DNA of 64,000 nucleotides from Desulfoscipio geothermicus (lineage in GTDB: Bacteria; Bacillota; Desulfotomaculia; Desulfotomaculales; Desulfallaceae): assembly GCA_016841205.1 (NCBI GenBank), contig JAENZP010000008.1:62001-126000 (forward strand), given 5' to 3'. The position numbers were made by a program, and so were the translations under genes. Positions 50,245 through 59,367 of the stretch are shown one piece after another. Below the pieces are notes generated by a model. It saw only the letters and a program-made list of their open reading frames with translations. It was not told the origin of the DNA and made no database searches. The stretch's first letter is position 1. Each line of letters begins with the position of its first letter.

Positions 50245-51420
50245 TTGCTTGAAAATAGTTTGCCTGCTGCTCTATATATTCACATACCCTTTTGTGTGCG
50301 TAAGTGCCGTTACTGTGACTTTGTTTCTTATCCATATAATGAATCTAACGCTCGCCTTTATATCACCGGCCTGCGCCGGGAGATAGAACTACGGGTGGGG
50401 GGGAAGCTTGATAAACGGTGGCCTTTGTCCACCGTTTTTATCGGTGGGGGTACGCCTACTTGTTTATCAACTGCCATGCTTTTGGAAATAATAAATTTTA
50501 TAAAAGGGCATTTCATTTTATCATCCGGTGTGGAATTTACTATAGAAGCCAACCCCGGTACGGTAGATGCTGATAAACTATCCGCCCTGCGCCGGGCCGG
50601 GGTCAATCGGCTCAGTTTAGGGGCCCAGGCTTGCACTGAGGCCACGCTGGGCATTCTGGGACGTATACATACCCATGCGCAGACGGTGGCGGCAGTACGG
50701 CAGGCCAGGGAGGCAGGCTTTGAAAATGTAAACATGGATCTCATTTTTGAGGTCCCCGGGCAGACACTTACCGAGTGGCAGTGCTGCCTTGAACAGGTAG
50801 TGGCTTTGCAACCGGAACATGTATCTGCCTATGGTCTGCAGTTGGAGGAGGGCACGCCATTAAAAGAGCAAGTGGACAGTGGACTTTTGCAACCTTGCGT
50901 AGAAGAGGATGGCCTAGCTATGTACCGGGCTGCTGCTGAAATATTAAAGACGGCCGGTCTGGAACAATATGAGATTTCCAACTTTGCCCGGTCAGGGCGA
51001 CAATGTTGTCATAACCTGGTTTACTGGCATAACGAAGAATATCTGGGATTGGGGCCGGCGGCGCACTCCCGCCTGGGGGGAGTGCGTATGTCGAACGAGG
51101 CTAACCTGATTGATTACATGACCAGGCTGAATACCGGAGCGCTGCCGGTGGCTTGGTCCGAGGATATTACCCCGGAAAACGATATCTTTGAGACTATTTT
51201 TTTGGGGCTTCGCATGATCTGTGGGCTGGATCTGGAGCGTTTCAGACAGCGGTTTGGCAGGCCACTTAGTCAAATGTACCCTGGTCTTACAGAATCTCTG
51301 GTAAATAAAGGATTGCTGGAACGCCGGGGCAATCACTTACGCTTAACCCAACGCGGTTTAATGGTGGCCAATGAGGTTATGTGCGAGTTTACACCTACGG
51401 TGAATATTCTTGACAAATGA
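50245..51420 (+). CDS. hemW: radical SAM heme chaperone HemW
   Basis: A 391-aa radical SAM protein: IHIPFCVRKCRYCDF holds the C-x3-C-x2-C motif near residues 17-24, IGGGTPT follows, and CCHNLVYWHNEEYLGLGPAA carries the HNxxYW signature that separates HemW (heme delivery) from true coproporphyrinogen dehydrogenases. The cysteine after the motif that HemN uses is absent, as expected for HemW. Start TTG 50245 after a G-rich stretch is probable. The promoter of the heat-shock operon overlaps its 3' end. Confidence 0.93.
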   Translation: MLENSLPAALYIHIPFCVRKCRYCDFVSYPYNESNARLYITGLRREIELRVGGKLDKRWPLSTVFIGGGTPTCLSTAMLLEIINFIKGHFILSSGVEFTIEANPGTVDADKLSALRRAGVNRLSLGAQACTEATLGILGRIHTHAQTVAAVRQAREAGFENVNMDLIFEVPGQTLTEWQCCLEQVVALQPEHVSAYGLQLEEGTPLKEQVDSGLLQPCVEEDGLAMYRAAAEILKTAGLEQYEISNFARSGRQCCHNLVYWHNEEYLGLGPAAHSRLGGVRMSNEANLIDYMTRLNTGALPVAWSEDITPENDIFETIFLGLRMICGLDLERFRQRFGRPLSQMYPGLTESLVNKGLLERRGNHLRLTQRGLMVANEVMCEFTPTVNILDK

Positions 51421-51438
51421 AACCACTAGTGCTATGTT
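51410..51438 (+). promoter_or_regulatory. sigma-A promoter of the hrcA operon
   Basis: TTGACA (51410-51415), a 17-bp spacer and TATGTT (51433-51438). It overlaps the last codons of hemW and lies just upstream of the CIRCE operator. Confidence 0.8.
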
Positions 51439-51449
51439 TTTAATAGGTG

Positions 51450-51476
51450 TTAGCACTCAATATAGGAGAGTGCTAA
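51450..51476. promoter_or_regulatory. CIRCE operator (HrcA binding site)
   Basis: TTAGCACTC (51450-51458), nine bases, GAGTGCTAA (51468-51476): the exact CIRCE consensus, placed at the expected transcription start of hrcA. HrcA binding here represses hrcA-grpE-dnaK-dnaJ until heat shock. Confidence 0.97.
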
Positions 51477-51492
51477 CAAGGAGGTGTCCTAA

Positions 51493-52539
51493 ATGACCCT
51501 TGACGCCAGGAAAAAAAATGTTTTAATGGCCATTGTGCAAGATTACATTGCCACTGCGGAACCGGTAGGCTCCCGGACCATCGCCAGAAAATATAAACTG
51601 GGAGTGAGCTCGGCTACCATTCGCAATGAAATGGCCGACCTGGAGGAGATGGGGTACATTGAGCAGCCTCATACTTCAGCCGGGCGGGTTCCTTCCGACC
51701 AGGGGTATAGGTATTACGTGGACCATTTGATGAAACGCGAGGAGTTTAATTCAAAAGAAGCAAAACTGGTGCTTAATGGTTACCTGACCAAGAAACGGGA
51801 AGTTGGGCATGTACTGAGAAATGCCGGGCAGTTATTATCGCAGATTACCAACTATACCGGGGTGGTAATGACCAGTGGCTTGGGCGGGGGCAGGTTCAAA
51901 CACATTCAGTTGGTGCATATGGGCGGGAGGCAGTCAATGGTAATAATGGTAACCGATGCCGGAGCTGTGCACCACCAGATTATTGATATACCGGAGAGCA
52001 TTCAGGCAGTTGATCTGGAAACTATTTCCTCAGTATTGAATCATAAGCTGCAGGGTAAAACAATTGAAAATATTCGTTTGACATTAATTCAGGAAATTTA
52101 TTTTGAACTAGCCAAGCAAAAACATATCTTGGATATGGCGATGGATGTTATTCAAGAAGGTCTGTCCTTGGAAACCGGGGAGAAAATATATCTTGGCAGC
52201 ATCTTTAATATTTTAAACCAGCCTGAATTCCATAACATAGAAAAGGTGAAAGTACTGCTCAGTTTGCTGGAAAATGAACATGAGCTGGCCAATATCATGA
52301 CTGATGTTTTCCAGGAGGAGGGCGTAACGGTACGCATTGGCGAAGAGATGGAGGACGGTCGGTTGAAGGATTACAGTCTAGTAATGGGCACGTATCATAT
52401 GGAGGGCAAACCGGTTGGGAGAATTGGCCTTTTGGGGCCTACCAGGATGGATTATTCCAGGGCGTTTGCCGTGGTGGAATATATGACGGACAACATTTCA
52501 CTGGTTATAGAAAGACTGATGCGCTGGCGTGGTAAATAA
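51493..52539 (+). CDS. hrcA: heat-inducible transcription repressor HrcA
   Basis: A 348-aa repressor: N-terminal winged helix (LDARKKNVLMAIVQDYIATA; AEPVGSRTIARKYKLGVSSA; TIRNEMADLEEMGYIEQPHT), then SAGRVPSDQGYRYYVD and the GAF-like dimerisation part. It binds CIRCE and needs GroEL for activity in relatives. AAGGAGG precedes ATG 51493, and CIRCE lies 17 bases upstream, so it is self-controlled. First gene of the heat-shock operon. Confidence 0.97.
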   Translation: MTLDARKKNVLMAIVQDYIATAEPVGSRTIARKYKLGVSSATIRNEMADLEEMGYIEQPHTSAGRVPSDQGYRYYVDHLMKREEFNSKEAKLVLNGYLTKKREVGHVLRNAGQLLSQITNYTGVVMTSGLGGGRFKHIQLVHMGGRQSMVIMVTDAGAVHHQIIDIPESIQAVDLETISSVLNHKLQGKTIENIRLTLIQEIYFELAKQKHILDMAMDVIQEGLSLETGEKIYLGSIFNILNQPEFHNIEKVKVLLSLLENEHELANIMTDVFQEEGVTVRIGEEMEDGRLKDYSLVMGTYHMEGKPVGRIGLLGPTRMDYSRAFAVVEYMTDNISLVIERLMRWRGK

Positions 52540-52638
52540 GCGTAGTCTGGGGTATATTATTGTAAATTTTAAATTAAGACCACACTGTAAGCATAAAAAC
52601 ATGGGCGACTTTAAAGTGTTGGCCAAGGAGTGACGGGC

Positions 52639-53262
52639 ATGGATAAATTACATGATGCTGCGGCCGACAGGGTCTGTGCGGCACCGGGTGAGCATTTAGC
52701 GAATGATGATTTAAAGCAGGCAGGCGGTCAGACAAGTAACGATGTTGAGGATTTTGCAGGACAGGCGGCGGGTCATCCGCAGGGGGAGCCTGTGGATGTG
52801 GAACGGCTGCAAAATGAACTGGCCGAGCAAAAGGCTAAAGCCGAGGAATACTTCAACCGGCTGGTGCGACTTCAGGCTGATTTTGATAATTTCCGCAAGC
52901 GTACGGTGAAGGAAAAAGAAGACTTCTTTAAATATGCCGCTGCTTCTATATGCGAGGCGCTGTTGCCGGTGCTGGATAATTTTCAGCTGGCTCTGGCTGC
53001 CAAAGAGCAGGACCCGGCCAAGGTGGCTGAGGGGGTAGCTATGATTTTTAGGCAGCTGCAGGAGGTACTGCAAAAAGAAGGACTTACGCCGGTGGCGGCG
53101 GTGGGTGAACAATTCGACCCTGCCCTGCATGAAGCGATTATGCAAGAAATAACGGATGAATATGATGATAACACTGTAACAGCGGAATTGCGCCAGGGGT
53201 ATTATCTTAAGGATAAATTACTGCGTCCGGCGCTGGTTAAAGTTGCTAAATCGGGAGATTAG
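52639..53262 (+). CDS. grpE: nucleotide exchange factor GrpE
   Basis: A 207-aa GrpE: an acidic, disordered N-terminus (about 1-60), a long coiled coil (ELAEQKAKAEEYFNRLVRLQ; ADFDNFRKRTVKEKED, about 65-105) and the C-terminal beta domain (VAAVGEQFDPALHEAIMQEI; GYYLKDKLLRPALVKVAK). It releases ADP from DnaK. AAGGAG eight bases before ATG 52639 decides the start; the GTG at 52630 overlaps that site. Confidence 0.97.
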   Translation: MDKLHDAAADRVCAAPGEHLANDDLKQAGGQTSNDVEDFAGQAAGHPQGEPVDVERLQNELAEQKAKAEEYFNRLVRLQADFDNFRKRTVKEKEDFFKYAAASICEALLPVLDNFQLALAAKEQDPAKVAEGVAMIFRQLQEVLQKEGLTPVAAVGEQFDPALHEAIMQEITDEYDDNTVTAELRQGYYLKDKLLRPALVKVAKSGD

Positions 53263-53291
53263 TTGATAGCTAAACATAGGAGGCGATAAGT

Positions 53292-55169
53292 ATGGCTAAA
53301 GTATTGGGCATTGACTTAGGTACCACCAACTCCTGTATGGCAGTAATGGAGGGTGGTGAAGCGGTGGTTATACCCAACGCTGAAGGTGGACGTACCACCC
53401 CTTCCGTGGTGGGATTCTCTAAAACAAGCGAGCGGCTGGTCGGCCAGGTGGCTAAAAACCAGGCGGTCAGCAACCCCGACCGCACCATAAGTTCCATTAA
53501 AAGGCATATGGGTTCTAATTATAAAGTAAATATAGATGGTAAGGAATATACGCCTCAGGAAATATCCGCCATGATATTGCAAAAAATGAAAACTGACGCG
53601 GAAAGCTACCTGGGTGAGAAGGTAACGCAGGCTGTTATAACCGTACCGGCTTATTTCACTGACGCACAGCGTCAGGCCACCAAAGACGCCGGTAAAATTG
53701 CCGGCCTGGATGTACTGCGGATTATTAATGAGCCTACGGCGGCATCGCTTGCTTATGGCTTGGATAAAGGCGATGAGCAAACCATCCTGGTGTTTGACCT
53801 GGGCGGTGGCACTTTTGACGTATCAATTTTGGAGCTGGGTGACGGAGTGTTCGAAGTTAAGGCCACCAGTGGGAACAACCGGCTAGGCGGCGATGATTTC
53901 GACCAGCGTATTGTGGAATACCTGATCAGTGAGTTTAAAAAGGATACCGGTATTGACTTAAAAGGTGACCGGATGGCTATGCAGCGTCTCAGGGACGCTG
54001 CGGAAAAAGCCAAGGTGGAACTGAGCGGGGTAATGTCGGCTAATGTCAACCTGCCCTTTATTACAGCTGACGCCAATGGTCCCAAACACCTGGATATTAA
54101 CCTTACCCGGGCCAAGTTCAATGAACTGACGGCAGATTTGGTGGAAAAGACAATGGGACCCACCAGGCAGGCAATGTCCGATGCTGGTTTAAGTCCCCAG
54201 GATATTCATAAGGTACTGCTGGTGGGAGGTTCCACCCGTATGCCTGCGGTGCAAGAAGCCATCAAGAATTTTATCCAAAAAGAGCCCCACAAGGGTATCA
54301 ATCCGGACGAGTGTGTGGCCATTGGCGCGGCTATTCAAGCCGGTGTGCTGGCTGGTGAAGTTAAAGATGTACTGCTGCTTGACGTTACCCCGCTTTCCCT
54401 GGGTATTGAAACCCTGGGCGGTGTATCCACCAGGCTGATCGAACGAAATACCACTATCCCCACCTCTAAGAGCCAGGTGTTCTCCACCGCCGCCGATGGG
54501 CAAACTACGGTGGAAATCCATGTGCTGCAAGGTGAGCGTTCTATGGCGGCAGATAATAAAACGCTGGGGCGGTTCCAACTGTCCGGTATACCGCCGGCAC
54601 CCCGGGGCGTGCCGCAAATTGAAGTTAGCTTTGATATAGACGCTAACGGTATCGTCAATGTTTCGGCCAAGGATAAAGGCACGGGCAAAAGCCAGAGCAT
54701 TACCATTTCGGGTGGCACGGGTCTCAGCGATGAAGATATTGATAAGATGGTTAAAGACGCCGAGAAAAATGCTGCCGATGACGAGCGCCGTAAAGAACTG
54801 GTGGAACTGCGCAATCAAGCCGACAGCATGATTTACCAGGCTGAGAAGACTATTAAAGACCTGGGTGACAAGGCAGATAAGGATAAAGTGGAGCAGGTTA
54901 ATCAGGCTGCCGAGCGGCTTAAGGAGGCCGTCAAGGGTGATAATATTGAAGCCATCAAGGCGGCTACTGAAGAATTAACTAAACCGCTGTATGAGCTGAC
55001 CGCTTTATTGTATCAACAGCAGCAGGCCGAGTCTGACCAGACGGGCGGTGCCGCCGGGGCTGGTTGCGATGGCTGTGGTGCCGACGGTTGTGGTACCGCT
55101 ACCGGGGAAAATAAAGAAAATGTAGTGGATGCCGAGTTTGAAGTTGACGATGATAAAAAAGATAAATAA
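53292..55169 (+). CDS. dnaK: chaperone DnaK with cysteine-bearing C-terminal tail
   Basis: A 625-aa Hsp70: [20 protein letters not shown] (phosphate loop 1), [53 protein letters not shown], the linker [19 protein letters not shown], and the substrate and lid domains. The tail (about 585-605) contains [11 protein letters not shown], three cysteines in nine residues, before the ordinary acidic end ([15 protein letters not shown]). Most DnaK tails I know have none, so metal or redox sensitivity is possible. Heat-controlled through CIRCE upstream. Confidence 0.98.
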   Translation: MAKVLGIDLGTTNSCMAVMEGGEAVVIPNAEGGRTTPSVVGFSKTSERLVGQVAKNQAVSNPDRTISSIKRHMGSNYKVNIDGKEYTPQEISAMILQKMKTDAESYLGEKVTQAVITVPAYFTDAQRQATKDAGKIAGLDVLRIINEPTAASLAYGLDKGDEQTILVFDLGGGTFDVSILELGDGVFEVKATSGNNRLGGDDFDQRIVEYLISEFKKDTGIDLKGDRMAMQRLRDAAEKAKVELSGVMSANVNLPFITADANGPKHLDINLTRAKFNELTADLVEKTMGPTRQAMSDAGLSPQDIHKVLLVGGSTRMPAVQEAIKNFIQKEPHKGINPDECVAIGAAIQAGVLAGEVKDVLLLDVTPLSLGIETLGGVSTRLIERNTTIPTSKSQVFSTAADGQTTVEIHVLQGERSMAADNKTLGRFQLSGIPPAPRGVPQIEVSFDIDANGIVNVSAKDKGTGKSQSITISGGTGLSDEDIDKMVKDAEKNAADDERRKELVELRNQADSMIYQAEKTIKDLGDKADKDKVEQVNQAAERLKEAVKGDNIEAIKAATEELTKPLYELTALLYQQQQAESDQTGGAAGAGCDGCGADGCGTATGENKENVVDAEFEVDDDKKDK

Positions 55170-55311
55170 AGTATCATTTGAAGTTTGGTAACAGGAATTT
55201 GACTAATTGCGTAGAATGATATAAAGTCGTTTACTATTAAATATTTGCCGTTCGGGAGGGCTATATTTAGCTCTCCCGGTGGTGTTTGAAGTATAAGGTG
55301 GTGGATCCCCC

Positions 55312-56436
55312 GTGGCAAAACGGGATTATTATGAGGTGCTGGGTGTTTCCCGGGACGCTTCGCCTGAGGAAATTAAGAAGGCCTTTCGCAAATTAGCCCG
55401 CCAGTATCACCCCGACGTCAATAAAGAAGATAATAACGCTGCGGAGAAATTCAAAGAAGTTAACGAAGCCTATGAAGTATTAAGTAATGCCGAAAAACGT
55501 GAAGCTTATGACCGTTTCGGACATGCGGCTACGGACGGCCAGTTTAACGGTGGCTTTGGAGGTTTTGGCGGCGGCGATTTTGGCGGTTTTGGTGATATAT
55601 TTGATATGTTTTTCAGTGGCGGCGGGCGCCAGCGGCGGAACGGTCCCGAGCCGGGCGCCGATTTACGGGTGGATATGGAGCTGACCTTTGAAGAGGCTGC
55701 TTTTGGCTTGGAAAAAGATATAAAAATTCCCCGTACTGAGGAATGCAGCACCTGTGGCGGCAGTGGGGCGGCACCGGGCACCGCAAAGAAAAACTGTGAC
55801 GTTTGTAAAGGCACGGGGCAGATTCAGTATGCTCAGAGCACCCCGTTCGGGCGCATTGTGCAGTCCCGTATCTGTGACCGCTGCCGTGGCTCCGGGGTGA
55901 TTATTGAAAAACCCTGCCCTACCTGCCGGGGTTCCGGCACCGTAAGGCGAAGCCGGAATTTAAAAGTAAAGATTCCCGCCGGGGTGGATACCGGTTCCCG
56001 GTTGCGTTTATCCGGTGAGGGAGAAAAAGGTTTGCGTGGCGGGCCGCCGGGAGATTTGTTTGTGTATATACACGTGAAGTCCCATGCTACGTTCAAACGG
56101 GAAGGCAACAATGTTATTGTTGATACGGATATCAGTTTTGTCCAGGCTGCTTTAGGTGATGAAATCAATGTGCCCACTTTAGATGGTGATGCCAAGCTAA
56201 AGGTTCCGGAGGGCACGCAGTCGGGTATGGTATTGCGCATGAAAAGCAAGGGCATTCCCGATGTGCGTGGCTATGGACGTGGGGACCAGCATGTACGCAT
56301 CAGAGTGGTTACACCCACCAGGCTAACCGGTAAACAAAGGGATCTGCTAAAGGAATTTGCTCATATCGAGGGGCAAAAGCCGCATAGTGGGGAAAAAGGG
56401 TTTTTCGAAAAAATGCGGGACGCTTTTTCAGGCTAA
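55312..56436 (+). CDS. dnaJ: chaperone DnaJ
   Basis: A 374-aa type I Hsp40: J-domain (about 4-68) with HPD (QYHPDVNKE), Gly/Phe-rich region (about 75-105), and four zinc-finger repeats ([32 protein letters not shown], about 145-210). The two beta-barrel client-binding domains and the dimerisation end follow. It stimulates DnaK ATPase. GTG 55312 is the start, with AAGGTGGTGG upstream. The 142-bp gap after dnaK contains a CGGGAGGGCT...AGCTCTCCCGG stem (about 55252-55279) that may weaken read-through. Confidence 0.97.
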   Translation: MAKRDYYEVLGVSRDASPEEIKKAFRKLARQYHPDVNKEDNNAAEKFKEVNEAYEVLSNAEKREAYDRFGHAATDGQFNGGFGGFGGGDFGGFGDIFDMFFSGGGRQRRNGPEPGADLRVDMELTFEEAAFGLEKDIKIPRTEECSTCGGSGAAPGTAKKNCDVCKGTGQIQYAQSTPFGRIVQSRICDRCRGSGVIIEKPCPTCRGSGTVRRSRNLKVKIPAGVDTGSRLRLSGEGEKGLRGGPPGDLFVYIHVKSHATFKREGNNVIVDTDISFVQAALGDEINVPTLDGDAKLKVPEGTQSGMVLRMKSKGIPDVRGYGRGDQHVRIRVVTPTRLTGKQRDLLKEFAHIEGQKPHSGEKGFFEKMRDAFSG

Positions 56437-56489
56437 GATATATCTTGCATTTATGGTTAGTTTAAGTTAGACCCTGGGGGGGTTTGTGT

Positions 56490-57416
56490 TTGGAATGGCT
56501 GGAGATTGCTGTTGCCTCACCTGTGGAGTTGGTGGAAGCAGTGGCAAATGTTTTTAATGAAATTGGTTCGGGCGGGGTTGTCATAGAAGACCCCGCCTTA
56601 ATTGTGGACCTCATCACTAAAGGTACTGCCGATACAGTGGCCCCAACGCTAAAGCCGCCGCAGAGTGAGCAGGTCGCGGTGAAGGGTTATTTTTGCTGTG
56701 ATTGCTTACTGCCGGAACGACTGGAGAGTTTGACCCGCAGGCTCGCCGATTTTCCAGTACAGTGGCAAACCATGGAAGTTAAGGAGCAGGATTGGGCTAC
56801 TGCCTGGCAGGAATATTACAAACCAGTGCGGGTTGGTAGAAATATTATTGTGAAACCATCCTGGGAGGATTATATAGCCCGGGTGGGGGAAACCGTTATT
56901 GAGCTGGACCCCGGCATGGCTTTTGGCTGTGGCACTCATGCCACCACTGCCATGTGCCTGGCTTTACTTGAAGAATTAGCGCCGGGTTGCGCAGTAGTTT
57001 ATGATGTAGGCACAGGATCGGGCATACTTTCCGTGGCGGCGGCGCTGCTTGGTGCCCGGCAGGTAACTGCCGTGGATATTGATGAGCTGGCGGTGCGAAC
57101 GGCCTGGGACAATGCCGAGCGTAACGGTGTGTCGGACCGGGTGGCAGTGGTCCAGGGGAACTTGCTGGATAATCTGGCCGGTGGTCAGGCCGATTTAATA
57201 GTGGCCAATATTATTGCTGATGTGATTATCAACGTGGCCCAGGATGCTGCGGCGGCGCTTAAGCCCGGCGGCAGGCTGATTGCCTCGGGAATTATTAATG
57301 ACCGGGCCGAGGAGGTGCGCCGGGCATTGGGTGATGCCGGCCTTGAACCCGTAAAGGAACTAACCGGAGGCGAGTGGGTGGCTATGGTTTACCGAAAAGG
57401 CATTGACCAGATGTAA
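56490..57416 (+). CDS. prmA: ribosomal protein L11 methyltransferase PrmA
   Basis: A 308-aa SAM-dependent methyltransferase: WATAWQEYYKPVRVG, DPGMAFGCGTHATTAMCLAL (about 146-165), VYDVGTGSGILSVAAALLGA (motif I, about 175-194), VDIDELA and DLIVANIIADVI (about 235-246). It trimethylates L11. I choose TTG 56490 (giving MEWLEIAV) because a G-run lies seven bases upstream; GTG 56484 is an alternative. Typical position after dnaJ. Confidence 0.95.
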   Translation: MEWLEIAVASPVELVEAVANVFNEIGSGGVVIEDPALIVDLITKGTADTVAPTLKPPQSEQVAVKGYFCCDCLLPERLESLTRRLADFPVQWQTMEVKEQDWATAWQEYYKPVRVGRNIIVKPSWEDYIARVGETVIELDPGMAFGCGTHATTAMCLALLEELAPGCAVVYDVGTGSGILSVAAALLGARQVTAVDIDELAVRTAWDNAERNGVSDRVAVVQGNLLDNLAGGQADLIVANIIADVIINVAQDAAAALKPGGRLIASGIINDRAEEVRRALGDAGLEPVKELTGGEWVAMVYRKGIDQM

Positions 57417-57433
57417 ATTGGGGAGGCAAAACC

Positions 57434-57721
57434 ATGTCTAATGGCATTAACATAGGAATCATTCCCTGCGCGCAGTTACGCGGTCTGACTATGCTAACTT
57501 TTCTTGACGGCACTCAAGTTAGGGTTACTGGTCTGGACCAGATACTTGCTGCCATTTACGCAGAGGGTGGGCAGGTGAACCTTGAGACTGCCGAAGAAAT
57601 CGTTGACAGACTGGAGAAAAAGAATTATATCCCACCCTCGGCTCGACAGGAATATCAGAAGCTTCTTCTTAAGGAGTACAGGGTATATGTTGCTAGTAGG
57701 AAATGTAATATTGCGAAGTAA
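57434..57721 (+). CDS. hypothetical protein, 95 aa
   Basis: Not recognised. A strand-rich first half (IGIIPCAQLRGLTMLTFLDG; TQVRVTGLDQILAAIYAEGG) is followed by a helical end with VNLETAEEIVDRLEKKNYIP, typical of small binding domains. GGGGAGG precedes the ATG. It follows prmA by 17 bases in the same direction and converges on the ferritin-like gene. Function unknown. Confidence 0.65.
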   Translation: MSNGINIGIIPCAQLRGLTMLTFLDGTQVRVTGLDQILAAIYAEGGQVNLETAEEIVDRLEKKNYIPPSARQEYQKLLLKEYRVYVASRKCNIAK

Positions 57722-57729
57722 AACGACTT

Positions 57730-58320
57730 TTACCTATTGGCGCAATTTAATGCAAACAAGTAATTCCATTTGGAAGAGTGCTTTAATTCATCGGTATAAA
57801 TCTCCGTAATAATATTTCGGTAAGGCAAAAACTCAAAGCCGTATAATATCTTACGGTATCTTTCTACAGCAGCCAGTTCACCAAACAGTGCCCTGGTGAT
57901 ACCGTCGCAGTAGTTTTGGGGCTTATCAAAAGGTACATCAGGTGTTGGGGGAATGTCCTGGCAGGTAACCTCCCAATATAATTGCCTTAATAATTTGTTA
58001 TGCTTTCTTTCATCATCACGAATCGGGGTGATGATTTCTCTTTGAGGTGGGGGGGCCACGCTAAGCAAATAATCGTAAAATAACTCGTCCTCTCTTTCAC
58101 CCCCAACCGAAGCAACTATTAAGTTAAGAGCTTCCGGTAAGGCATAAAGGGATACAAATTCGTGTGTTGGATAATACTTGTAAGTGGTATATGGGTATCC
58201 GGGGTACGGTGTTTGGTAAACGGGAATAGAGTTACCTGGCGGATAATTACTATATGCAGCGCTGGCTTTAATTGTTTCTTTTTCTTCTTTGTCAACATCT
58301 TTTTCGGTATCGTTAGCCAT
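57730..58320 (-). CDS. ferritin-like (rubrerythrin-type) protein, 196 aa
   Basis: The charged N-terminus is followed by a Tyr/Pro-rich segment (PVYQTPYPGYPYTTYKYYP, about 33-51). Then comes a four-helix ferritin-like domain with paired Glu...ExxH motifs: GEREDELFYDYLL (about 74-86), IRDDERKHNKLLRQL (about 99-113), LFGELAAVERYRKIL (about 146-160) and IYTDELKHSSKWNYLF (about 172-187). That spacing fits a di-iron site. A role in peroxide or iron handling, perhaps with a spore or surface association because of the Tyr/Pro stretch, is inferred. GAAGGAG precedes the ATG. Confidence 0.8.
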   Translation of the reverse strand: MANDTEKDVDKEEKETIKASAAYSNYPPGNSIPVYQTPYPGYPYTTYKYYPTHEFVSLYALPEALNLIVASVGGEREDELFYDYLLSVAPPPQREIITPIRDDERKHNKLLRQLYWEVTCQDIPPTPDVPFDKPQNYCDGITRALFGELAAVERYRKILYGFEFLPYRNIITEIYTDELKHSSKWNYLFALNCANR

Positions 58321-58615
58321 AAAGAAACACTCCTTCTGTTTTTATCTATATTATGTGGATATTAGCAGGGGTGTGCGAATTAAGGTAATTAATTTAGTTC
58401 CTTAGAAATTAGTAAAGAACGTGCAACAAGGAGCTAAGCCAGCGGATGTTAGCATACCGAGGTGAAGCCCCGCTAAGTTTTTGTTTAAGGAATTAAGAAA
58501 TAATATATGTTTTAACTAGATAGGCTTTTGTTATATAATAAGTTATTCATGTCAAGGCTAGGCATCATATCCGAAAGAGCGGAACAATGTTGCTGATGGT
58601 AGGTTGTGATAAAAT

Positions 58616-59359
58616 ATGCCCAGGTTTTTTGTGGCACCGGAACAAGTACAGGGTGACAGCGTTACAGTTGCGGGTCAGGAAGCTCACCATATCAAAAGGG
58701 TATTACGACTGGGACCGGGGGATATAATTACATTACTCGACGGGTGCGGTAATTTTTGGGAAAGCCGTATTGAAAGTTTTACCGGGGAAACTATTAACTG
58801 TCAGGTGCTCAGGCGAGGACTGGCCGGTGGTGAACCTCCCCTGCGGGTGGTGCTGGTGCAGGGATTAGCCAAGGGCGATCGGATGGACACTGTAATTCAA
58901 AAAGGCACTGAGTTGGGCGCGGCGGCCTTTTGGCCCGTGTTATGCAAACGCAGTGTGGTGCGTTTGGACGCCTCCAAAAAGGCCTCCCGCCTGGAACGCT
59001 GGCAGCGCATTGCCACCGGGGCCGCCAAGCAATGCCGTCGTGCGTTGGTGCCCGAGGTGGTAGAGCCGGTGGAGTGGTCCACCGCACTGAGTATTATACC
59101 ACCCGGCGCACTGGTGCTGGTTCTTTGGGAGGATGAGACCGGTTGTACTCTCAAGGATGCATTACAAAGTCGGCCCGGGCCGGATGAAGTATATCTGTTA
59201 ATCGGCCCCGAGGGTGGATTGGAGCAGCAGGAGGTTGAAGAAGCCTGTCGGCGGGGTGGTATCCCCGTAACTCTGGGCCCGCGCATATTGCGCACAGAAA
59301 CCGCCGGGCCCGCAGCATTAGCTATGATACTGTATCAGTGGGGCGATTTAGGAGGGTAA
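58616..59359 (+). CDS. rsmE: 16S rRNA m3U1498 methyltransferase RsmE
   Basis: A 247-aa SPOUT enzyme: an N-terminal PUA-like domain (MPRFFVAPEQVQGDSVTVAG; EAHHIKRVLRLGPGD) and a C-terminal knot (QGLAKGDRMDTVIQKGTELG; KQCRRALVPEV; LLIGPEGGLEQQEVEEA; LGPRILRTETAGPAAL). All conserved motifs are present. The ribosome-binding site is weak. Its stop overlaps the region of the mtaB start, so the two genes form one unit with HIT and rpsU downstream. Confidence 0.95.
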   Translation: MPRFFVAPEQVQGDSVTVAGQEAHHIKRVLRLGPGDIITLLDGCGNFWESRIESFTGETINCQVLRRGLAGGEPPLRVVLVQGLAKGDRMDTVIQKGTELGAAAFWPVLCKRSVVRLDASKKASRLERWQRIATGAAKQCRRALVPEVVEPVEWSTALSIIPPGALVLVLWEDETGCTLKDALQSRPGPDEVYLLIGPEGGLEQQEVEEACRRGGIPVTLGPRILRTETAGPAALAMILYQWGDLGG

Positions 59360-59367
59360 TCTTTTAC

